NCBI GenBank assembly: GCA_003542935.1 | Contig: DPJQ01000004.1 | Coordinates: forward strand, 3,112 to 12,700 | DNA: 9,589 nucleotides | Source of the DNA: Lachnospiraceae bacterium | Lineage (GTDB): Bacteria > Bacillota > Clostridia > Lachnospirales > Lachnospiraceae | Direction: 5' to 3' | Part shown: one piece after another, positions 6,276 to 9,589 of the stretch | Position numbering within the stretch: the stretch's first letter is position 1 | Layout of the letters: every line of letters begins with the position of its first letter | Program-made: the position numbers and the translations under genes | Notes under the pieces: generated by a model | Databases searched by the model: none | What the model was told of the DNA's origin: nothing | Seen by the model: only the letters and a program-made list of their open reading frames with translations

Positions 6276-7337
6276 ATGAAGATTTACACAAAGACAGGTG
6301 ACCGGATGACCACCGGCCTGCTGGATGGCACCCGCGTGTCAAAGAATGATGTGCGGCTCCATCTGTTGGGGAATATGGATGAATTGAACAGCTATATCGG
6401 ACTGGTCAAGAGCCTGACTCAGGACAGGGAGCAGTTTGAGGAGTTTTCGCAGATCCAGCGGAACCTCATGCAGATCATGTCCGGGGTGGCGGACTCGGCA
6501 GAGGAGCCCGAAGACCGTCTGTTTGCTTTTCCGGAGGAGGCTGTGGTCCGTCTGGAGGAGAGGATCGACCGGATAGAGGAAGCTTTTGCACGGATAAAAG
6601 ATTTTGTGCTGCCGGGAAGCACATACTATTCGGCCCAGATCGACGTGGCGCGCACGGTGGCCCGGCGCTGTGAACGGTGGTTTACGGCAGTGTCGGAGAC
6701 CTATCCTGTGGATGCGGTGGCGGCCCGGTATCTGAACCGCCTTTCGGACTATCTGTACATGACGGCCCGTTATGTGGATGCAAAAAATAAGGGTATGACC
6801 CTGGCCCAGCAGATGGTAAAAGCTGTGGCGGGGGAGAATGCGCAGGATATAACGGCTATAGATACGGCCGTTGTAACAAAGGGCGATGTTCCGGGCGGTC
6901 AGGGAGAGGCTGTTTCCGTAACGGCAGATTGCAGCGGAGGTGGAACCGCCGGGCAAGAACGGAGCATGTCTGAATCAGAGAGCATACCGGAGCTCTCGGC
7001 GGAAGAAGGACAGAAAAACTTAGAGGCCCTGGGGAAGAAGTTCAATACCACCTACAGCACCATTTATACTTTCTGCCTCTGTGATCCGGAGGGAGAGCGG
7101 CTGGCGACGAATTCTCTTGCCAGTCATTCCGTGGCGGTCCATGAGTCCATGGCTGCTGCCCTGGATGCCTTGAAGCGGGCGAAGAGGGACGGAGAAGCGG
7201 CGGCCACACCGGAAAAAAGCGGCGCAGCCATCTACAAGAAAGGGCATCTTCTCGGCAGCCTGGGGGTTTACGGCAGTAATGAGAAGTCCAATAATGAGAA
7301 AATTCAGGCAGCTCTTGATTTCTTCGGGGAAATATAA
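6276..7337 (+). CDS. pduO: ATP:cob(I)alamin adenosyltransferase, PduO type, with C-terminal GlcG/HbpS-like domain
   Basis: This protein makes adenosylcobalamin from cob(I)alamin and ATP, supplying the cofactor for the dehydratase. Residues 1 to about 185 are a PduO-type domain: the ATP-binding KIYTKTGD start, GNMDELNSYIG, PGSTYYSAQIDVARTVARRCER (residues 113-134) and RYLNRLSDYLYMTARY (151-166). Residues about 186-240 look like a disordered Gly/Ser/Ala/Glu linker. Residues 241-353 resemble the heme-binding GlcG/HbpS family at the end of Salmonella PduO: FCLCDPEGERLA corresponds to the VVDxxGxLLA strand, and GAAIYKKGHLLGSLGVYGS to the GxxxxxxGxxxGAxGVSGG end. It is divergent, and no heme-ligand histidine can be assigned. 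ATG 6276 is preferred over an in-frame TTG at 6237 because GGGG (6267-6270) is 5 nt upstream and MKIYTKTGD is the normal start. It is the last gene of the operon. Confidence 0.93.
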   Translation: MKIYTKTGDRMTTGLLDGTRVSKNDVRLHLLGNMDELNSYIGLVKSLTQDREQFEEFSQIQRNLMQIMSGVADSAEEPEDRLFAFPEEAVVRLEERIDRIEEAFARIKDFVLPGSTYYSAQIDVARTVARRCERWFTAVSETYPVDAVAARYLNRLSDYLYMTARYVDAKNKGMTLAQQMVKAVAGENAQDITAIDTAVVTKGDVPGGQGEAVSVTADCSGGGTAGQERSMSESESIPELSAEEGQKNLEALGKKFNTTYSTIYTFCLCDPEGERLATNSLASHSVAVHESMAAALDALKRAKRDGEAAATPEKSGAAIYKKGHLLGSLGVYGSNEKSNNEKIQAALDFFGEI

Positions 7338-7349
7338 GATGCTGTGAAG

Positions 7350-7376
7350 AAAAGCCGCTGAGAGGGCGGCTTTTTT
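7350..7376 (+). terminator. Rho-independent terminator of the dehydratase operon (bidirectional)
   Basis: AAAAGCCGC (7350-7358) pairs with GCGGCTTTT (7366-7374) around a 7-nt loop, with the T-run at 7371-7376. It begins 13 nt after the pduO stop. On the minus strand the same stem is followed by TTTTCTTC, so it can also stop transcripts from the convergent DAHP synthase gene. Confidence 0.9.
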
Positions 7377-7396
7377 GCATAGTGTAGTATATAAAG

Positions 7397-7423
7397 ATGT
7401 CGGGCAGAGGAACCGACATTTTT
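7397..7423 (+). terminator. Second, back-up terminator hairpin
   Basis: ATGTCGG (7397-7403) pairs with CCGACAT (7413-7419) around a 9-nt loop, followed by TTTTT at 7419-7423. It reads best on the plus strand. It lies between the pduO terminator and the 3' end of the minus-strand DAHP synthase gene, so the convergent junction is doubly insulated. Confidence 0.65.
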
Positions 7424-7463
7424 ATGTGTAAAAATTCGGATTATAAGGGTTGCGCTTTTTATT

Positions 7464-8498
7464 TTACCACAGTTCGGCAATGTCATAGATCAGTTTCTCG
7501 GATTTCTGCCAGCCCAGGCAGGGGTCCGTGATGGATTTGCCGTAGCAGCCCTCCCCGATTTTCTGGGCGCCGTCTTCGATATAGCTCTCGATCATCAGGC
7601 CTTTGACGAAGCCTCGCAGAGACGGGTTCAGGTGAATACTGTGGAGTACCTCCTTGCTGATGCGGATCTGTTCCAGGTACTTTTTGCCGGAGTTGGAATG
7701 GTTGGTGTCTACGATCACGCTCATGTTCTTCAGGCCGGCTTCCTGATAGATCTCATGTAAATGATTCAGATCCTCATAGTGATAGTTCGGGGTACTGGTG
7801 CCGAAGCGGTCCACATAGCCGCGCAGGATGGCGTGGGCATAGGGGTTGCCGTCCGTGTGTACTTCCCAGCCCCTGTACAGGAAGGTATGGCCGCTCTGGG
7901 CGGCAACGATGCCGTTCATCATGACAGAGAGATCGCCGCTGGTAGGGTTCTTCATACCCACGGGGATACCGATACCGCTGGCAGTGAGGCGGTGCTGCTG
8001 GTTTTCCACAGAGCGGGCGCCAATAGCCGCATAGGACAGGATATCGGACACATAACGATGATTTTCCGGATAGAGCATCTCGTCGGCACAGGTCAGGCCG
8101 GTTTCCCGGATGGCCCGGGTGTGCAGCTCCCTCACTTTCACCAATCCCTCAAACATATCCGGAGCTTTGTCCGGGTCGGGCTGGTGCACCAGTCCCTTGT
8201 AGCCGGCCCCCGTGGTTCTGGGCTTGTTGGTGTAGATCCGCGGAATAATAAAAATCTTGTCCTTGACCTTTTCCTGGATTTTTGCCAGGCGATACGTATA
8301 GTCCAGCACGGAATCCTCGTTGTCTGCGGAGCAGGGACCGATGATCAGGAGGAATTTATCCAGAGCTCCCTCGAAGATGGCTTTCATCTCCCGGTCGCGG
8401 GTCTCTTTAATAGCGGCGATGGTGGAATCCACCGGGAACTGCTCTTTCACTTTTTTGGGAATCGGCAGTTTTCTTACAAATTTCATATCCATTTCCAT
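7464..8498 (-). CDS. aroF: 3-deoxy-7-phosphoheptulonate (DAHP) synthase, class I AroF/AroG/AroH type
   Basis: This enzyme condenses phosphoenolpyruvate with erythrose 4-phosphate, the first step of the shikimate pathway to aromatic amino acids. The 344-residue length fits the E. coli paralogues (348-356). The metal ligands known from E. coli AroG are all visible: Cys56 in IIGPCSADN, His267 in DTNHSN, Glu304 in MIESY and Asp325 in SITDPCLGW. Substrate-binding segments KPRTT (92-96), GARSVENQQHR (160-170) and KNPTSG (183-188) are present. The open frame extends upstream to 8642, but that part would cross the promoter and read as non-family sequence. ATG 8498 has GGAG (8508-8511) nine nt upstream and precedes KFVRKLPIPK, a usual start of clostridial homologues. 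Feedback specificity (Phe, Tyr or Trp) cannot be read by eye. It is a single-gene unit convergent with the dehydratase operon. Confidence 0.95.
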   Translation of the reverse strand: MEMDMKFVRKLPIPKKVKEQFPVDSTIAAIKETRDREMKAIFEGALDKFLLIIGPCSADNEDSVLDYTYRLAKIQEKVKDKIFIIPRIYTNKPRTTGAGYKGLVHQPDPDKAPDMFEGLVKVRELHTRAIRETGLTCADEMLYPENHRYVSDILSYAAIGARSVENQQHRLTASGIGIPVGMKNPTSGDLSVMMNGIVAAQSGHTFLYRGWEVHTDGNPYAHAILRGYVDRFGTSTPNYHYEDLNHLHEIYQEAGLKNMSVIVDTNHSNSGKKYLEQIRISKEVLHSIHLNPSLRGFVKGLMIESYIEDGAQKIGEGCYGKSITDPCLGWQKSEKLIYDIAELW

Positions 8499-8528
8499 AA
8501 TAATATTCTCCATTTGTATATAATACTT

Positions 8529-8540
8529 CCAGTGCACTGG
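8529..8540 (-). promoter_or_regulatory. Perfect 12-bp palindrome over the predicted DAHP synthase start site
   Basis: CCAGTGCACTGG is a perfect palindrome with no spacer. It starts one base downstream of the predicted -10 hexamer of the DAHP synthase promoter and covers the expected transcription start. That is the classical position for a repressor operator. It does not match the TyrR or TrpR consensus that I know. Confidence 0.45.
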
Positions 8541-8541
8541 T

Positions 8542-8571
8542 ATTCTACCACAGCCTGCGGGGGAAAGTAAA
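8542..8571 (-). promoter_or_regulatory. Predicted promoter of the DAHP synthase gene
   Basis: Read on the minus strand, TTTACT (8571-8566) is a -35 with four of six consensus positions. TAGAAT (8547-8542) is a -10 with five of six, preceded by TGG as in an extended -10, and the spacing is 18 nt. The start would fall near 8535, giving a leader of about 37 nt. The -35 lies in the T-rich tail of the upstream terminator. Confidence 0.5.
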
Positions 8572-8573
8572 GC

Positions 8574-8606
8574 GGGGATTGCAGGTGAAGGAAACCTGCA
8601 ATCCCC
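8574..8606 (-). terminator. Terminator hairpin after the FNT transporter gene
   Basis: The two arms, 8574-8586 and 8594-8606, are perfect 13-bp complements (GGGGATTGCAGGT and its partner) around a 7-nt loop. On the minus strand the hairpin is followed by GCTTTACTTT, a short T-rich tail. It lies 63 nt after the stop of the transporter gene, the right place for its terminator. The tail is weak, but the stem is the strongest in the window. Confidence 0.75.
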
Positions 8607-8669
8607 GGGAATATGTATCCGAAAAATTAGGAAACAGATCATCAGATGGTCTGTGTTGGCGTCGTAATG

Positions 8670-9440
8670 TTATTTCTCTTTGGCAATGAAATGATAGGGC
8701 AGGGCCACGAAACAGACACCGCCGATCAGATTGCCGATGGTCACAAAGACTAGGTTCTGTACATAGCCACCCACGGTGATGAGCTGTTCGCCGGGATTTA
8801 AAAGACCTACACCCAGGATACTCATGTTGGCGACACTGTGCTCGAAACCGCAGACCATAAAGACCAGGATACACCAGGTGATCATGATCAGCTTGCCGGA
8901 TTCGCTTTTCAGCTTGGTCGCGCACCAGACCGCCAGACAAACGCAGATGTTACAGAGAATGCCGCGGAAAAGCTGGGCCATGGGCGTCAGCGCCATCTTT
9001 GATGCGGAGGTGCTGGCAAAGAATCCGGCCACATCGGGATTGCCGCAGATGTCGCTCAGCTGGAATAAAAGCACCAGGAGCCAGGAACCTGCGAGATTGC
9101 CCAGATAACAGACGATCCAGAGCTTTATAGTCTCCATCCAGGGGATTTTTCCCTCGATGGAGGCAGCCCCCATCACCAGGTTGTTGCCGGTGAAAAGTTC
9201 GCATCCGGCCATAACCACCAGGCTCAAAGCTGCGGCAAAGGTAAAGGGCACAAAGAATTTAATCAGATCTGACCCGGCAGCGGTCAGAAAGCCTCCTATG
9301 GTCATGGAGACAAAGCTGCCGAAAGCGATAAACATACCGGCCACCATGGAAGAAATGAAGTATCCCAGAGGATTGGTTTTCAGCAGTTTCAACTTTCCCG
9401 CCGCCGCGTTGCAGACGGCGTCATATTCGGCACGAAACAT
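8670..9440 (-). CDS. Formate/nitrite transporter (FNT) family channel, FocA/NirC-like
   Basis: This 256-residue integral membrane protein has about six hydrophobic helices, expected to form a pentameric channel for small monovalent anions such as formate, nitrite or hydrosulfide. FNT signatures are GCELFTGNN (79-87), the NICVCLAVW segment (164-172) and GFEHSVANM (198-206). The last contains His201, corresponding to the central pore histidine of E. coli FocA (His209). The N-terminus MFRAEYDAVCNAAAGKL is the short cytoplasmic amphipathic helix. The start is firmly set by AAGGAGG (9447-9453), 6 nt upstream. Substrate cannot be decided by eye; no pyruvate formate-lyase, formate dehydrogenase or nitrite reductase gene is next to it. 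The neighbours are a terminated gene upstream and DAHP synthase downstream, so it appears to stand alone. FocA is a reasonable guess in a fermentative anaerobe. Confidence 0.92.
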   Translation of the reverse strand: MFRAEYDAVCNAAAGKLKLLKTNPLGYFISSMVAGMFIAFGSFVSMTIGGFLTAAGSDLIKFFVPFTFAAALSLVVMAGCELFTGNNLVMGAASIEGKIPWMETIKLWIVCYLGNLAGSWLLVLLFQLSDICGNPDVAGFFASTSASKMALTPMAQLFRGILCNICVCLAVWCATKLKSESGKLIMITWCILVFMVCGFEHSVANMSILGVGLLNPGEQLITVGGYVQNLVFVTIGNLIGGVCFVALPYHFIAKEK

Positions 9441-9480
9441 AGGGATCCTCCTTATATAGCATAAATTTGAGCAAAAGAGA

Positions 9481-9525
9481 AGCCGGGAGCGTATCGGCCA
9501 GGGCCGATACGCAGATGATCCGGCT
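9481..9525 (-). terminator. Nested inverted repeat, likely terminator of the gene at the right edge
   Basis: An inner stem of 10 bp (GCGTATCGGC at 9489-9498 with GCCGATACGC at 9503-9512) has a 4-nt loop. It is enclosed by an outer 6-bp stem, AGCCGG/CCGGCT (9481-9486 and 9520-9525). On the minus strand it is followed by TTCTCTTTT. It begins 24 nt after the stop of the partial minus-strand gene and lies upstream of the FNT gene. Confidence 0.6.
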
Positions 9526-9549
9526 TTAACAGTCAGTTATAACGGCTTT

Positions 9550-9589
9550 TTAGAACAGACCGGTGATCTTTCCGTTCTCGTCCACGTCG
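9550..9589 (-). CDS. C-terminal end of an unidentified gene (truncated by window edge)
   Basis: On the minus strand the sequence reads DVDENGKITGLF followed by a TAA stop at 9552-9550. It is in the right place relative to the terminator that follows, so it is probably the true end of a gene. Twelve residues are too few to assign a family. The rest lies outside the window. Confidence 0.5.
   Translation of the reverse strand, partial: DVDENGKITGLF

Noticed and set aside
7761..8570. A 269-codon plus-strand open frame opposite the DAHP synthase gene.
   Set aside because: It lies antisense to a gene with all catalytic residues intact, shows no domain pattern and has no ribosome binding site.
8499..8642. 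An N-terminal extension of the DAHP synthase reaching to 8642.
   Set aside because: The extra 48 residues cross the terminator, promoter and palindrome and do not resemble any family member. A ribosome binding site fits ATG 8498.
9441..9480. TGCTATATA as the promoter of the FNT gene.
   Set aside because: Transcription from it would begin within the ribosome binding site, and no -35 stands at the right distance.

Overview
The window looks like a piece of chromosome from an anaerobic Gram-positive bacterium of the Clostridia, probably a fairly GC-rich member of the Lachnospiraceae. This is inference. It rests on strong AGGAGG-type ribosome binding sites, the NifS/NifU pair, a coenzyme-B12-dependent diol/glycerol dehydratase module, a class I DAHP synthase and a FocA/NirC-type channel, not on a marker gene. 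No mobile element, CRISPR array, tRNA or rRNA is visible.

Layout. Positions 1-899 (+) hold the 3' part of a NifS-type cysteine desulfurase followed by a NifU/IscU-type Fe-S scaffold. A rho-independent terminator at 946-986 closes this unit. Positions 988-1296 are a gene-free control region. It contains an A/C-rich tract of imperfect 11-bp repeats, an extended -10 promoter, a leader of about 170 nt and a perfect CRP-type palindrome. Positions 1297-7337 (+) form one tight operon: the large, medium and small subunits of an adenosylcobalamin-dependent dehydratase (pduC-pduD-pduE), both subunits of its reactivating chaperone (pduG-pduH) and a PduO-type adenosyltransferase with a degenerate GlcG/HbpS-like tail. 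Two hairpins at 7350-7423 separate it from the convergent DAHP synthase gene (7464-8498, -). Further right is a formate/nitrite transporter family gene (8670-9440, -), and then the last 12 codons of an unidentified minus-strand gene.

How the genes work together. PduCDE should turn glycerol into 3-hydroxypropionaldehyde and/or 1,2-propanediol into propionaldehyde. PduGH should swap damaged cobalamin out of inactivated enzyme, and PduO should make the adenosylcobalamin that both need. The operon is therefore a complete dehydration and cofactor-maintenance unit. It has no microcompartment shell genes, no aldehyde or alcohol dehydrogenase and no local regulator, so the aldehyde must be handled by enzymes encoded elsewhere. 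The medium subunit nevertheless keeps an N-terminal helix like the microcompartment-targeting peptide of Salmonella PduD.

The most interesting parts are this shell-less dehydratase module with a retained targeting-like peptide, the layered control region in front of it, and a perfect palindrome over the predicted start site of the DAHP synthase promoter. None of the proteins belongs to an unknown family. The possible novelty is in arrangement and regulation.
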